Assembly: GCF_900102165.1 (NCBI RefSeq)
Contig: NZ_FNBD01000004.1
Span: forward strand, 310,001-374,000
Direction: 5' to 3'
DNA: 64,000 nucleotides
Source of the DNA: Cellulophaga baltica
Lineage (GTDB): Bacteria > Bacteroidota > Bacteroidia > Flavobacteriales > Flavobacteriaceae
The notes below the pieces were generated by a model. The model did no database searches and was not told the origin of the DNA. It worked only from the letters and a program-made list of their open reading frames with translations. The position numbers and the translations under genes are program-made. The first letter of the stretch is position 1, and each line of letters opens with the position of its first letter. This document shows, piece by piece, positions 53,992-63,867 of this stretch.

Positions 53992-54402
53992 GTAATGGGG
54001 TTTAAGGATGTACGTAAATAGTGACCCTATAATTGTTTTTGTTTCCTTTTTTTGTTTAATCTATGCGGTGTAAAGTCTTAGCAGTGTTTAACTTATGCGT
54101 TATTACAACTGATGGCTACAGTGCAATTAGAAAGGAGAATGGGTGCTTTTCCGGATATCTTCGCGTTCCTATTTTTGTAAGATGCTTATAAATTGTCACC
54201 CTAAAATCAAAAGATTATCCGCAGGTTTTTTATCTAATTAGGAAATTAATAGGACTAAAAGTTACGATTCATAAATAATACGTAATCAACTAAAATAGAA
54301 CTCTTTTACTACCTAAATAATACTTAAATTGGTTGGGCATTGGAAAATATCCTGTAGCTAAAAACAAACTTATTTTCACGTGTTTTATAAATCACTTTCC
54401 TT
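53992..54402. other. Intergenic region upstream of the transglutaminase cluster
   Basis: 411 bases between divergent genes. It contains a possible promoter (TTTT 54147-54150, 19-base spacer, TATTTTTG 54170-54177) for the cluster. Nothing else is recognised. Confidence 0.4.
54147..54177 (+). promoter_or_regulatory. Candidate promoter of the transglutaminase cluster
   Basis: TTTT (54147-54150), 19-base spacer and TATTTTTG (54170-54177), a perfect TAnnTTTG; about 225 bases before the first start codon, leaving a long leader. Confidence 0.35.
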
Positions 54403-55218
54403 ATGGTATTACGAGTTAGCTTTTATTTATTGTTCGATTTGGAGGTGCCTACGCCGTTTATATTAATGCTGCGCCCACGAAGTAATGCTACACAATGGGT
54501 AGAACGCGAAGAATACAAAATTTCGCCCATGATACCCGTGGTTGAACATACAGATATTGTGGGTAACCTTTGTCAGCGACTGATTGCTCCTTCGGGAAAT
54601 TTCTCCATTAGTACCAAGGCAGAGGTACAAGTTCCAGATGTAGTTGCTGTAGATTTTGGGGCTCCATTTGTGGAAATTCAAAATTTACCAGATTCCATTT
54701 TGCGTTATTTGTTACCGAGTAGGTATTGCGAATCAGATCGTTTCAATGATTTGGCGGTGTCTATTACAGCAAATGAATTACCAGGATATAACCAAGTTGC
54801 TGCTATTGAATCTTGGTTACGGAATACAATCAGCTATATTCCAGGAAGCAGTAATTTTCCTATTTCAGCGGTAGATGTCAATTATAGGCAATCTGGAGTT
54901 TGTCGAGATTTAGCCCATTTGGGTATTGCCTTATGTAGAAGTATTAGTATCCCAGCCCGTATTGTTGTTGGATATTTGTATAATTTAAAACCGATGGACA
55001 TGCATGCATGGTTTGAAGTGTACGTAGGTGGTTGTTGGTATACATTTGATGCTACACAAGAGGATAAAAAAGGAGGTTATGTTGCTTTAGGTTATGGCAC
55101 GGATGCAGCAGATGTAGCGGTGTTTAATCAATTTGGTCCAGGGGTCGTACCCTTAAAGCACTTGGTAAATGTAGAAATAGTAGCCCAAGAGCATGAAAAT
55201 TTTCATCCCGAATTTTAG
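54403..55218 (+). CDS. Transglutaminase-like cysteine protease/transferase
   Basis: A 271-residue protein with an N-terminal beta domain and a transglutaminase-like papain-fold core. Catalytic triad: C167 (SGVCRDLAHLGIALCR), H201 (DMHAWFEVYVGG) and D216 (WYTFDATQ). No signal peptide, so it is cytoplasmic. Family members hydrolyse or transfer amide bonds. It is the first of three transglutaminase domains in this locus and is separated by 168 bases from the DUF2126 gene. Confidence 0.9.
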   Translation: MVLRVSFYLLFDLEVPTPFILMLRPRSNATQWVEREEYKISPMIPVVEHTDIVGNLCQRLIAPSGNFSISTKAEVQVPDVVAVDFGAPFVEIQNLPDSILRYLLPSRYCESDRFNDLAVSITANELPGYNQVAAIESWLRNTISYIPGSSNFPISAVDVNYRQSGVCRDLAHLGIALCRSISIPARIVVGYLYNLKPMDMHAWFEVYVGGCWYTFDATQEDKKGGYVALGYGTDAADVAVFNQFGPGVVPLKHLVNVEIVAQEHENFHPEF

Positions 55219-55386
55219 TTTTCATAACAGGAAATAAATAACAGGTAATGATAGTATGTTTCAAAAAAAAACACTTTATTAATGCTTATGATGAAAAGCT
55301 AAATAAGCATTACTAATTTCAGTATTATAAAAAATTCTAAGGGTCAATTTTACGCTTAGTTAGTTCTCACGTTAATTTCTCAGTCG

Positions 55387-58300
55387 ATGTCAATACAAGT
55401 AGCCATAAGGCATTACACAGAATACAAATACGATAAGCACATAAAATTATCGCCTCAGGTAATTAGGCTTCGTCCAGCACCACATTCTCGAACACCTATT
55501 AATGGATATAGCTTAAATATTCATCCTAAAAATCACTTTATCAACTGGCAGCAAGATCCTTTTGGGAACTATATGGCAAGAATTGTTTTTCCAGATAAAG
55601 TAGATCATTTTTCAGTAGATGTAGAGGTTATTGCAGATCTGGTGGTGATTAATCCTTTTGATTTTTTTATTGAAGAATATGCTTCAAAACCAGGTTTTAC
55701 GTATGAGGATGGATTACTACAACAATTATCGCCTTATTTAGAGATAAAAGAAAAAGATAACCTGATGCTTATTCTGGTTAAGGAAGCAAAATCGCTTTTA
55801 ACCGATGATATGAATATGGTTGATTGGTTGGTTGCTTTAAACCAATTAATATACAATCAATTATCCTATAACATCCGCTTGGAGGCAGGAGTACAATCCT
55901 GTGAAGAAACCCTGCAGTTAAAATCAGGTTCTTGTCGTGATTTTACTTGGGTATTGGTACAATTGCTGCGTCATTTAGGTTTAGCATCACGCTTTGCATC
56001 GGGGTATTTGGTACAATTAAAAGCAGATGTTAAATCGCTTACGGGACCTTCTGGAGCGGAACAAGATTTTACAGATTTACATGCTTGGGCAGAGGTATAT
56101 GTTCCGGGAGCTGGTTGGATAGGTTTAGATGCAACCTCAGGCTTGTTTGCAGGGGAAGGACATATTCCTTTAGCTTGTACTCCAAATCCAGATAGTGCGG
56201 CCCCAATTTCAGGACTTGCAGAAGCTGCGAAGACAGAATTTCATTTTGAAAATATGGTGACCCGTATTGTAGAAAAACCCCGAGTAACTAAACCTTATTC
56301 GGACGAACAGTGGAATGAAATTGTAGCCCTAGGGGAGCAAGTTGATAAGGTATTGTTAGCTAAAGATGTGCGGCTAACCATGGGAGGAGAACCCACTTTT
56401 GTGGCAACAGACAATCAGGATGCACCAGAGTGGAATTCTGCAGCAGATGGTGCACAAAAGCGGAAATTATCGAATGAGCTTTTTCATAAACTAAAAGATG
56501 AGTTTGGTACGGGAGCCTTAATGTTGTATGGGCAAGGAAAATGGTATCCTGGAGAACCTTTACCTCGTTGGAAATTAGGGTGCTATTGGCGCAAAGATGG
56601 CTTGCCAATCTGGAACAATGATCAACTTTTAGCAGACCTATCTCACGATTATAAATTTACGGTAGATGATGCGGATACGTTTATGAACGCTTTAGCAGCA
56701 TCCTTGCAATTAAATCAAGAATGTATACACCCGGCGTATGAAGATCCGTTTTATTTTGCTTGGGAAGAAAGTAATATACCTATAGATGTAGATCCTTTAA
56801 AACTCGATTTAGAAGCTCCATTAGAACGTCAGCGTTTATCAGAATTGTTGCAACACGGGATGAATAAACCTATCGGTTATGCTATACCAATTGCATGGAG
56901 TTTTGAAAATAGCACGTGGGAAACCTGTGCGTGGAAATTTCGTAGAAAAAATCTATTTCTAGTTCCAGGGAACTCTCCTTTAGGGCTAAGACTGCCTTTA
57001 AAATCTATTCAGGCATTTGATCACGAAGAAGTGAAAGTAAAGCCTGAGCCTAGTTTATTTGAAGCTGCGGAGACCTTACCCACTATAAAAGAAAATAAAG
57101 AAAGTAGCGAAGGGCGTCAGCAAATAGCAGATAGCGATTCTATTTTTATCACCAGTTTATCGGTAGAAATAAGATCAGGAAAACTCTTTATATTTTTACC
57201 ACCGCTTACACATTTTGAACATTACCTTCAATTGGTTAATCATATTGAGGTGGTGGCAGAGAAGTTGCAGATGCCTATTCTTATAGAAGGGTATGATCCT
57301 CCTTCAGATAATCGCATTCAGAAATTTCAAATTACACCTGATCCAGGCGTTATTGAGGTGAATGTACACCCCGCAAGTAGTTGGAAAGAAATTCTCAATA
57401 ATTATGATATTCTTTATAAAAAAGCTGCGGAAACTCAATTAACTACAGAAAAGTTTAATCTAGACGGGAAACATACCGGAACTGGTGGTGGGAACCATGT
57501 AACGCTAGGAGGGGTAACCCCAGCAGACAGTCCGTTACTTCGCAGACCAGATGTATTGCGTAGTTTTATTACGTACTGGCAGCATCACCCTTCATTATCG
57601 TATTTGTTCTCTACACAGTTTATTGGTCCTACAAGTCAGGCGCCACGAGTAGATGAAGGGCGTGATGAGATGTTGTACGAGTTAGAATTGGCTTTTCAAC
57701 AAATACCAGAGGACCTAAAAGAAAACGAAGTACCGTTTTGGTTGGTAGATCGCATCTTTAGAAATTTGTTGGTAGATATTACGGGAAATACGCATAGAGC
57801 AGAATTTTGTATTGATAAATTGTATTCTCCAGATTCTTCAACAGGCCGTTTGGGGATTTTAGAATTTAGAGGATTTGATATGCCACCACATTATCAAATG
57901 TGTATGGTACAATTTTTATTGATACGCTCCTTAATGGCTTGGTTTTGGGAAAAACCTTATAGACATAAATTAGTGCGTTGGGGTACAGCACTCCACGATC
58001 GGTTTTTATTACCACATTATTGTTCTAATGATTTAGGTGATGTGATGAAGGACTTGCAAAATGCAGGATACAAAATGAATTTGGATTGGTTTGATCCATT
58101 TTTTGCCTTCCGTTTTCCATTTTTGGGAGAATTACAAGTAGATAATATCCATATAGAATTAACCATGGCAATTGAACCTTGGCATGTACTAGGAGAAGAA
58201 ATGTCTAGTACGGGAACAGCACGTTTTGTAGATTCATCATTAGAAAGAATTCAGGTAAAAGTAAGCGGATTAACAGACTCTCGTTATATACTCATATGTA

Positions 58301-58740
58301 ATGGATGTCGTATTCCATTAAAAAACACAGGAGTTCAGGGCGAATATGTAGCAGGAATACGCTACCGCGCATGGCAGCCACCCTCTGCATTACATCCTAC
58401 GCTAGGGGCTGATACTCCTTTAGTGATTGATTTGTATGATACTTGGTCTAAAAAATCTGTGGCAGCTTGTAAATATCATGTGGCACATCCAGGAGGACGC
58501 AATTATGAAACCTTTCCTGTGAATAGCTATGAGGCAGAATCACGACGTATTTCTAGATTCTTTGATTTTGGACATACTGTTAACCTAGTAGAACCTACCG
58601 TAGCAACACAACAGTCTGCAGGACGCTATATTACACCAATACAAATTACTACGCAATATGATATTAGTGGTGACGTAGTAAATCCTGATTATCCGTATAC
58701 TATGGATTTGAGACAATATAAAGCGAAAAAGAAAATTTAA
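55387..58740 (+). CDS. Large transglutaminase-DUF2126 protein
   Basis: A 1117-residue cytoplasmic protein. An N-terminal bacterial-transglutaminase-N-type beta domain (1-90, IQVAIRHYTEYKYDKHIKLSP) is followed by the transglutaminase core with triad C183 (SGSCRDFTWVLVQLL), H232 (DLHAWAEVYVPGAGW) and D248 (GLDATSG). From about 310 to the end is the DUF2126 region (RLTMGGEPTFVA, HTGTGGGNHVTLGG, TGRLGILEFRGFDMPPHYQMCMVQ). DUF2126 is related to glutamine-synthetase-like amidoligases, so the protein joins a putative peptide-bond-forming half to a peptide-bond-cleaving half. It is followed 2 bases later by the ATP-grasp gene. Confidence 0.92.
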   Translation: MSIQVAIRHYTEYKYDKHIKLSPQVIRLRPAPHSRTPINGYSLNIHPKNHFINWQQDPFGNYMARIVFPDKVDHFSVDVEVIADLVVINPFDFFIEEYASKPGFTYEDGLLQQLSPYLEIKEKDNLMLILVKEAKSLLTDDMNMVDWLVALNQLIYNQLSYNIRLEAGVQSCEETLQLKSGSCRDFTWVLVQLLRHLGLASRFASGYLVQLKADVKSLTGPSGAEQDFTDLHAWAEVYVPGAGWIGLDATSGLFAGEGHIPLACTPNPDSAAPISGLAEAAKTEFHFENMVTRIVEKPRVTKPYSDEQWNEIVALGEQVDKVLLAKDVRLTMGGEPTFVATDNQDAPEWNSAADGAQKRKLSNELFHKLKDEFGTGALMLYGQGKWYPGEPLPRWKLGCYWRKDGLPIWNNDQLLADLSHDYKFTVDDADTFMNALAASLQLNQECIHPAYEDPFYFAWEESNIPIDVDPLKLDLEAPLERQRLSELLQHGMNKPIGYAIPIAWSFENSTWETCAWKFRRKNLFLVPGNSPLGLRLPLKSIQAFDHEEVKVKPEPSLFEAAETLPTIKENKESSEGRQQIADSDSIFITSLSVEIRSGKLFIFLPPLTHFEHYLQLVNHIEVVAEKLQMPILIEGYDPPSDNRIQKFQITPDPGVIEVNVHPASSWKEILNNYDILYKKAAETQLTTEKFNLDGKHTGTGGGNHVTLGGVTPADSPLLRRPDVLRSFITYWQHHPSLSYLFSTQFIGPTSQAPRVDEGRDEMLYELELAFQQIPEDLKENEVPFWLVDRIFRNLLVDITGNTHRAEFCIDKLYSPDSSTGRLGILEFRGFDMPPHYQMCMVQFLLIRSLMAWFWEKPYRHKLVRWGTALHDRFLLPHYCSNDLGDVMKDLQNAGYKMNLDWFDPFFAFRFPFLGELQVDNIHIELTMAIEPWHVLGEEMSSTGTARFVDSSLERIQVKVSGLTDSRYILICNGCRIPLKNTGVQGEYVAGIRYRAWQPPSALHPTLGADTPLVIDLYDTWSKKSVAACKYHVAHPGGRNYETFPVNSYEAESRRISRFFDFGHTVNLVEPTVATQQSAGRYITPIQITTQYDISGDVVNPDYPYTMDLRQYKAKKKI

Positions 58741-58742
58741 TA

Positions 58743-61295
58743 ATGGACAACCAGCTTTATAAAGAAGATATGATCTCTTCTTTATTACATAGAAAAGTTA
58801 AAAGTAATTCTCCCTATTTTGACGAAATAACCTCGCCTGACGGATCAGTGCATCCACATTGGGAAAAGATTCTGGATACCTTTAATACGTTAGGGAAAGA
58901 AGAGATGGACGAGCGCCAGCTTCAACTAAAGCGGCAATTGAAAGAAAATGGGGTTACCTATAATATTTATGGTGATCCGGATGGGATGAACAGGCCTTGG
59001 ATGCTTGATGCTGTGCCCATGATTTTTGGAGAGGAAGATTGGAATGTCATAGAATCAGGGCTGAAGCAGCGTACTATTTTATTAAACCATATTTTAAAAG
59101 ATATTTATGGCAAACGAACACTTATTCGTTCTGGCCACATCCCTTTTGAGTTGATTTATAATCATAAAGGATTTTTGCGGCAGGTTGACAAACTCAAGAT
59201 TCCAGGAGAGCAACAACTGATACAGTATTCTGCCGATTTAGCACGCGGACCGAACGGTAAAATGTGGGTTTTGCATGACCGTACAGATGCGCCTTCGGGA
59301 GCAGGATATACTTTTGAAAATAGGGTGGCCATGACCCGGGTTTTTCCTGAAATGATCCGAGAAAATCAGATTAGAAAAATCAACACCTACTACGAAACTT
59401 TAAAGAGAACCATAACCAATCTCGCATGGCAAAATAAGGAAGAGCCAAGAGTAGTTTTTCTTTCGCCAGGTTCAGAAAATGAAGCTTATTTTGAACATGC
59501 TTACCTTTCTTCATTAATGGGTTTTACCTTGGTAAGCGGTGCAGATCTTACAGTTAGTGATGGGTATGTTTGGCTAAAAACCATAAAGGGACTTAAAAAA
59601 GTAGATGTTATTGTACGTCGTGTTGATGACGTTTTCTGCGATCCTTTAGAGTTTAAAATGAACTCGCAATTAGGAGTTGTAGGTCTTATGGAGGCAGTAC
59701 GGCAGCAAAAGGTAATGCTTATTAACCCTTTAGGTAGTAGAATTCTTGAAAATCCAGGCTTAATGGCGTTTTTACCTAAGCTATGTAGGCATATTTTAGG
59801 CGAAGAACTTATTCTACCTTCTGTCGCTACATGGTGGTGTGGACAAGCAGCTGCAAAACAATATGTATTTGATAATTTAGAAAAATTAATTATTAGAAAA
59901 ATATATAGTGATGATACAAGTAGTGCCATGTACGGGTCATCATTAGATGAGCAACAGATAGCGACCCTGAAGAATGAGATTAATATGAGGCCTTATTTGT
60001 ATGTAGGTCAGGAAAGGGTAAATTTTTCTACAACACCCTCATATATTGATGGGCAATTAGCCTCTAGGAATGCTGTTTTTAGGAGTTATGTTGTGGCAGA
60101 TACAACGAACAATTCATACCAAGTGATGCCGGGTGGGTTAACCAGAAGTTCTGCGGACGAAGGTACGTTTATAGTTTCTAACCAAGCAGGAGGGATTAGT
60201 AAAGATACTTGGGTACCTGGGATGGATAAAGACACGAAATCAGATCTTGTACCAAATAAAATTCCGCAAACCGAAAATGTACTGCCTAGTAGTACGGCAG
60301 AAAAATTATTCTGGTTAGGGAGGTATGTAGAACGTTCCATTTTTCTAGTACGGTTGGCACGTGTTATTATAAAGAAATACTATGAAACCGAGGATAATTT
60401 AAATGTTGAAAAAGATGTAGTACTCTGCTCTTTATTAAAATCATTTTCTAATATCACCTTATTATTGCCAGGTTTTGAAGATAAAGAAACATTAGTAAAT
60501 CCTGAAAAAGAACTCATTTCTGTAATCACTGATGTAACGAAGGCAGGTTCCTTGAATCATTCCTTACAAGCATTTCTACGTAACGCCTATGCGGTACGTG
60601 ACCGTCTAGGCCTCGATAGTTGGCGCATACTAGATCATATTTCCGAGGAAAGTAACAAGCTTAAAGAAAGCACTAGAATCAATGATATTAGTTATATTTT
60701 AGATGGCTTGATTATACGGCTTATGGCATATCATGGCTTACGGGTAGATACGATGACAAGAGATGTTTCTTGGAATTTGCAGTGCATAGGAAGTGATCTA
60801 GAATCTTCTTATATGACTTGTACTTTTTTAAAAAACATCCTATCTAAGGAGTTGGACAGCGAAACAGAAAAATCGCTCTTAGAATGTGTATTAATTAATA
60901 ACGAAAGTTTAATTACGTATCGTTATATGTATAGATCTACTATTGAATTTACCAATACATTAACATTGTTATTGTTAAATGAATTGAATCCGCGATCTGT
61001 AGTGTATCAAATTACACAACTTGAAAAGCGTGTGAATCGTATGCCAAAAACGTCTGGAGTACAGTTGAGTTTAATTCAAAAAAAGCTATTAGAAGCAACA
61101 ACATTGGTTCGTTTAAGCGAACCTAATCTGTTAAAAAAAGGAAAGAAAAAGTCAGGGTCTAGAAAAGACTTGATCCTATTAATGGAAAAATTAGAACAAT
61201 TGCTTGGAGATGCTTCGGGTTTATTTATAAGTCAATATTTTAACCATACGGAAACTACATTTGGTTTTGTAAGCACTAAAATTCCAGAAATATGA
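58743..61295 (+). CDS. Circularly permuted ATP-grasp ligase fused to alpha-E domain
   Basis: An 850-residue protein. Residues about 1-490 are the circularly permuted ATP-grasp domain (DUF404/407): NRPWMLDAVPMIFGEEDW, RGPNGKMWVLHDRTDAPSGAGY, LSPGSENEAYFEHAYLSSLMG, DVIVRRVDDVFCDPLEF and the ends of the metal loop. From about 515 (LPSSTAEKLFWLGRYVERS) comes the all-helical alpha-E domain (DUF403). In many bacteria these are two genes; here they are one frame. ATP-grasp enzymes form amide bonds using ATP. The stop overlaps the next start (ATGA, 61292-61295). Confidence 0.92.
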   Translation: MDNQLYKEDMISSLLHRKVKSNSPYFDEITSPDGSVHPHWEKILDTFNTLGKEEMDERQLQLKRQLKENGVTYNIYGDPDGMNRPWMLDAVPMIFGEEDWNVIESGLKQRTILLNHILKDIYGKRTLIRSGHIPFELIYNHKGFLRQVDKLKIPGEQQLIQYSADLARGPNGKMWVLHDRTDAPSGAGYTFENRVAMTRVFPEMIRENQIRKINTYYETLKRTITNLAWQNKEEPRVVFLSPGSENEAYFEHAYLSSLMGFTLVSGADLTVSDGYVWLKTIKGLKKVDVIVRRVDDVFCDPLEFKMNSQLGVVGLMEAVRQQKVMLINPLGSRILENPGLMAFLPKLCRHILGEELILPSVATWWCGQAAAKQYVFDNLEKLIIRKIYSDDTSSAMYGSSLDEQQIATLKNEINMRPYLYVGQERVNFSTTPSYIDGQLASRNAVFRSYVVADTTNNSYQVMPGGLTRSSADEGTFIVSNQAGGISKDTWVPGMDKDTKSDLVPNKIPQTENVLPSSTAEKLFWLGRYVERSIFLVRLARVIIKKYYETEDNLNVEKDVVLCSLLKSFSNITLLLPGFEDKETLVNPEKELISVITDVTKAGSLNHSLQAFLRNAYAVRDRLGLDSWRILDHISEESNKLKESTRINDISYILDGLIIRLMAYHGLRVDTMTRDVSWNLQCIGSDLESSYMTCTFLKNILSKELDSETEKSLLECVLINNESLITYRYMYRSTIEFTNTLTLLLLNELNPRSVVYQITQLEKRVNRMPKTSGVQLSLIQKKLLEATTLVRLSEPNLLKKGKKKSGSRKDLILLMEKLEQLLGDASGLFISQYFNHTETTFGFVSTKIPEI

Positions 61296-62167
61296 TTTAT
61301 CAAGTCAAACATAAAACAGTATACGAATACCAATCTATGGTTTCGTTATGTCATAATATCGTATTTCAGGTGAGTGGTAATAATGCCTTACAGGAAATCA
61401 ATTCTACGAAATGTACTATTGATCCCGAGCCTAATTTTATAATGGAACGAGAAGATTTTTTTGAAAATAAGTACTTCTATTTTTCACTGCAAAAAGCCCA
61501 CAAAAAGCTTGTCGTTGAAAGTACCAATGAAATTACAGTGCATCCGCCAACGTGGTTATCTATAAATCCTGCCGAAACACCTGCTTGGGAATCGGTAGTT
61601 AAGTTGTTGCAATCTATAGATACCTCTAATGACATCCGACAGTTTTATTTAGAATCGCCTCATGTCACCTTCTTAACAGCTATACGTGCGTATGCATTAG
61701 TGTCTTTTACTCCAAATAGGCCAATAATGGAAGCAATGCATGAATTAAACACACGAATTTATACTGATTTTACATTTACGCCCGGCTTCACGGAAATAAG
61801 TACTCCTTTAGAAGAAGTGTTCAAACATAAAAAGGGAGTATGCCAAGATTATGCGCATTTTGGTTTGGCTTGTGTTCGTTCTATTGGGTTGTCTGCTAGA
61901 TATATAAGTGGATATATTGAAACCATTCCTCCACCTGGGAAACCCAAGTTAGCAGGAGCAGATGCTTCTCATGCTTGGATGTCTTTATATATACCTGACA
62001 TAGGTTGGGTAGAGTTTGATGCTACTAATAATCTTTTAGTATCAGATCAACATATACGCGTAGCCAAAGGACGTGATTTTTCAGATGTTGTTCCTTTGAA
62101 AGGAATCGTGTATTCAGGAGGAGGTCAACATATGACGGTTACTGTAGATGTCACAAGAAAAAATTAG
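61292..62167 (+). CDS. Transglutaminase-like protein, third of the cluster
   Basis: A 291-residue protein with the bacterial-transglutaminase N-domain (YQVKHKTVYEYQSMVSLCHN) and the papain-like core; triad C184 (KGVCQDYAHFGLACVR), H227 (DASHAWMSLYIPDIGW) and D243 (VEFDATNN). It overlaps the ATP-grasp gene by four bases, so the two are translationally coupled. The usual proteasome-like Anbu peptidase that accompanies this system in other bacteria is not seen in this window. A perfect hairpin ends the operon. Confidence 0.92.
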   Translation: MIYQVKHKTVYEYQSMVSLCHNIVFQVSGNNALQEINSTKCTIDPEPNFIMEREDFFENKYFYFSLQKAHKKLVVESTNEITVHPPTWLSINPAETPAWESVVKLLQSIDTSNDIRQFYLESPHVTFLTAIRAYALVSFTPNRPIMEAMHELNTRIYTDFTFTPGFTEISTPLEEVFKHKKGVCQDYAHFGLACVRSIGLSARYISGYIETIPPPGKPKLAGADASHAWMSLYIPDIGWVEFDATNNLLVSDQHIRVAKGRDFSDVVPLKGIVYSGGGQHMTVTVDVTRKN

Positions 62168-62180
62168 AAATTAGATATAA

Positions 62181-62241
62181 CTAAAAAATCCATAAGATAG
62201 AGTTGCTAATATGTTGCACTTCTATATCATGGATTTTTTAG
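62181..62241. terminator. Bidirectional terminator after the transglutaminase cluster
   Basis: Perfect 13-bp stem CTAAAAAATCCAT (62181-62193) / ATGGATTTTTTAG (62229-62241), with a partly paired interior, between convergent genes. Confidence 0.75.
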
Positions 62242-62281
62242 CTAATTATAAAAACGTCCTTTAATTAAGAACTATTTGAAA

Positions 62282-63040
62282 TTAATTATCTTTTAAGGGG
62301 ATAGGTTTTAATTGGATAACGCCAAAAGCATTTAAGAGTTTTATAATAACATAAGTGACATCTATCTCATACCATTTAACCCCAAAATTAGCTCTACTAG
62401 CATATTTATGGTGGTTGTTATGGTATCCTTCGCCCATCATTAAAAAGTCAAAACGGAATAAATTTTTACTTGTATTCTTCATTTGAAAATTTACATAGCC
62501 ATAGATGTGACCAAACCAGTTAATAATAACGCCGTGAATAGGTGCCATTAAGAAGGTGATAGGAAGTAAAGCCCATTGCCAAGCTGCGGTAGTAAAGAAA
62601 ACAAAGAAAAGTACATACAAACTAATCCATAATACTCTAGAAATACGGGAACTAGCGAATTTATCAAAAGCTTTCCATTGCGGTACGTTTTTGGTAAAAC
62701 GTTGATCTACAGCAATACGTTCTTTATTTATGTCTTGATAAATTGTTTTTGTACGCCACATCATCGCAAATAAATTAGGATCGTGAGAAGGGGAGTGCGG
62801 ATCTTTATCCGTATCGGTATACGCATGGTGCATGCGGTGCATTACTCCATAACCATAAGCGCTTAAGTAACTAGAGCCTTGAAAGATCCAAGTTAATATA
62901 AAGGTGATTCGTTCCATGGTTTTAGACATGGTAAATACTTGGTGTGCTGCATAACGGTGTAGAAAGAACGATTGAAAAAACAAACCTCCATACCAAAGCA
63001 CTAAAACAAATAGGATTACTGCCATAACTTTTATTTGCAA
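62282..63040 (-). CDS. Acyl-CoA / fatty-acid desaturase
   Basis: A 252-residue membrane di-iron desaturase. The three histidine boxes are HRYAAHQ, HRMHHAYTD and GYHNNHHKY; hydrophobic helices flank them. It introduces a double bond into a fatty-acyl chain and adjusts membrane fluidity. It lies 53 bases downstream of a Crp-type regulator on the same strand, which may control it. Confidence 0.92.
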   Translation of the reverse strand: MQIKVMAVILFVLVLWYGGLFFQSFFLHRYAAHQVFTMSKTMERITFILTWIFQGSSYLSAYGYGVMHRMHHAYTDTDKDPHSPSHDPNLFAMMWRTKTIYQDINKERIAVDQRFTKNVPQWKAFDKFASSRISRVLWISLYVLFFVFFTTAAWQWALLPITFLMAPIHGVIINWFGHIYGYVNFQMKNTSKNLFRFDFLMMGEGYHNNHHKYASRANFGVKWYEIDVTYVIIKLLNAFGVIQLKPIPLKDN

Positions 63041-63093
63041 AGATACTGGCTTGTTTTTGGCGAAACAATGAACCTAAGTCAATAAAACACGTA

Positions 63094-63663
63094 CTATAAA
63101 CGCTTTCTAATTCGGCTTAAAGCCTGGGGGGTAACACCAATATAAGAGCTAATATACTTTAGGGGAATTACTTTTAAAAGCTCTGGACGTTCCTTAAATA
63201 ATTTCATATAACGTTCTTCAGCGTTGAGATTCAATAAGTTCTGCTCTCGTTTAGATTTTAAGAGAAAGAGGCGCTCTGCTGTAAGTCTCCCAATAAGATT
63301 TCCTATTTGCGTATTTTTATAAACCTCTTGCAAATCATCATACGTGATACTTAACAATGTAGTTTCTGTTAATGCTTGTAATTGGTAGGCAGAAGGTTGT
63401 TGCGTTAAAAAAGAATCATACGCACTTATGAACTGGTCTTCAAAACTAAAACCAAATGTAATTTCTTTATCAGGATTCTCTTTTGGAATATATAAACGCA
63501 CCACTCCAGATTCAATAAAAGAAATATGATTTTCTATTTCATTGACTTTCAAAAATATAGTTTTCTTAGGAATAACACGCCCTTGTAATTTAGACGTAAA
63601 ATAATCCCAATCTTCATGCGATATCTTCGCTATTTGATCTAAGTACGCTTTTATCTGTTGCAA
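63094..63663 (-). CDS. Crp/Fnr-family regulator
   Basis: A 189-residue protein with a cyclic-nucleotide-binding-like beta domain (about 20-125, IIPKKTIFLKVNEIENHISFIESGVVRLY) and a short winged-helix end (IPLKYISSYIGVTPQALSRIRKRL). No cysteine cluster for iron-sulfur binding. This small Crp-like type is common in Bacteroidetes and its ligand is usually unknown. It is probably cotranscribed with the desaturase gene. Confidence 0.9.
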   Translation of the reverse strand: MQQIKAYLDQIAKISHEDWDYFTSKLQGRVIPKKTIFLKVNEIENHISFIESGVVRLYIPKENPDKEITFGFSFEDQFISAYDSFLTQQPSAYQLQALTETTLLSITYDDLQEVYKNTQIGNLIGRLTAERLFLLKSKREQNLLNLNAEERYMKLFKERPELLKVIPLKYISSYIGVTPQALSRIRKRL

Positions 63664-63867
63664 AGTTGTTTCATCATCAGTATTATGCCTGTAAAGATAA
63701 GGATTCCTGTTAGGATTATTGGAGGATGACTGCGGAGAACTAATTTAAACGAATAGGTAATTATACCGTGTTCACAAAGAACTACGGGCTGTTCACTGAA
63801 AGTAAACTATTGGTTTGCTATTATTTGATATGTTTAGGGCAAATTACACCTAATTTAAGAAATAAAA

